A stretch of 57,322 nucleotides of DNA from assembly GCF_000467125.1 (NCBI RefSeq), contig NZ_BATJ01000028.1, positions 1 through 57,322 of the forward strand. Reading direction: 5' to 3'. The translations under genes and the position numbers were made by a program. Below the pieces are notes generated by a model that was given only the letters and a program-made list of their open reading frames with translations, searched no databases and was not told where the DNA came from. The stretch is from Vibrio proteolyticus NBRC 13287 (GTDB lineage Bacteria > Pseudomonadota > Gammaproteobacteria > Enterobacterales > Vibrionaceae). This document shows, in pieces, positions 57,293-57,322 of the stretch; the stretch's first letter is position 1, and every line of letters starts with the position of its first letter.

Positions 57293-57322
57293 AAAAGGGC
57301 GATGGTGAACCATCGCCCTTTT
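57293..57322 (+). terminator. rho-independent terminator after rpoS
   Basis: AAAAGGGCGATGG and CCATCGCCCTTTT form a 13-bp stem with a TGAA-type loop at the very end of the window. Confidence 0.88.

Noticed and set aside
1..57322. CRISPR arrays, prophages, transposases, integrons or rRNA genes
   Set aside because: No spaced direct repeats, integrase or transposase motifs, or rRNA-like sequence were seen in either strand.

Overview
The window is a piece of a Vibrio main chromosome, roughly 50% GC by eye. The gene order supports this: irgB/irgA-epd-pgk-fbaA-mscS-argO/argP, then pykF-deoR-glmS-...-olsF, then tRNA-Ile2-rpoD-dnaG-yqeY-rpsU/tsaD, then folB-folK-uppP-ftsB-ispD-ispF-truD-surE-pcm-nlpD-rpoS. 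As I recall it, this is the order of the V. cholerae VC0474-VC0534 segment without the VSP-II island. The higher GC and the different accessory genes suggest a relative such as the V. fluvialis/V. furnissii group; this is an inference.

Left end (1-4.8 kb): a putative envelope-stress block. It has a small lipoprotein, a phosphatase/lipid-kinase fusion, a sigma-54 enhancer-binding protein, a small helical protein and a two-BON-domain periplasmic protein. Two convincing sigma-54 promoters and one weaker one precede the lipoprotein, the BON gene and the helical-protein gene, so the enhancer-binding protein probably controls its own neighbours.

4.8-23 kb: conserved metabolism. It contains a Fur-controlled enterobactin-type receptor (irgA) with its LysR activator, lower glycolysis (epd, pgk, fbaA, pykF), mscS, the arginine exporter and its regulator, SIMPL and GGDEF proteins, a GntR regulator, a DeoR regulator and glmS.

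23-34.7 kb: a variable slot between glmS and olsF. It carries a 1406-residue VasX-like type VI secretion effector with a MIX-type motif and an embedded LysM domain. Two tandem, overlapping, mosaic paralogues follow, which I interpret as immunity membrane proteins. Next is a possible glycan-modification cassette: a GT2 polyprenyl-phosphate sugar synthase, a VTT/DedA-superfamily membrane protein and a divergent ArnT-like GT-C transferase. The bifunctional ornithine-lipid synthase olsF follows, with a good Pho-box candidate. A terminator with no gene in front of it suggests a small RNA at about 34.56-34.65 kb.

34.7-41.9 kb: a second SIMPL protein, a TPR-GGDEF protein with an unusual insertion in its cyclase domain, a small membrane protein of the DPGTGS type, a methyltransferase gene broken by a frameshift at a G6 run, an alkaline-phosphatase-superfamily membrane enzyme, and an intact tRNA-Ile(CAU). 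I recall that this tRNA is the VSP-II insertion site in V. cholerae. It is unoccupied here.

41.9 kb to the end: housekeeping. The macromolecular-synthesis operon (rpsU-yqeY-dnaG-rpoD) reads leftward. tsaD, a hydrolase, plsY, folate and isoprenoid genes and the surE-pcm-nlpD-rpoS cluster complete the window. No prophage, insertion sequence, CRISPR array or rRNA was seen.
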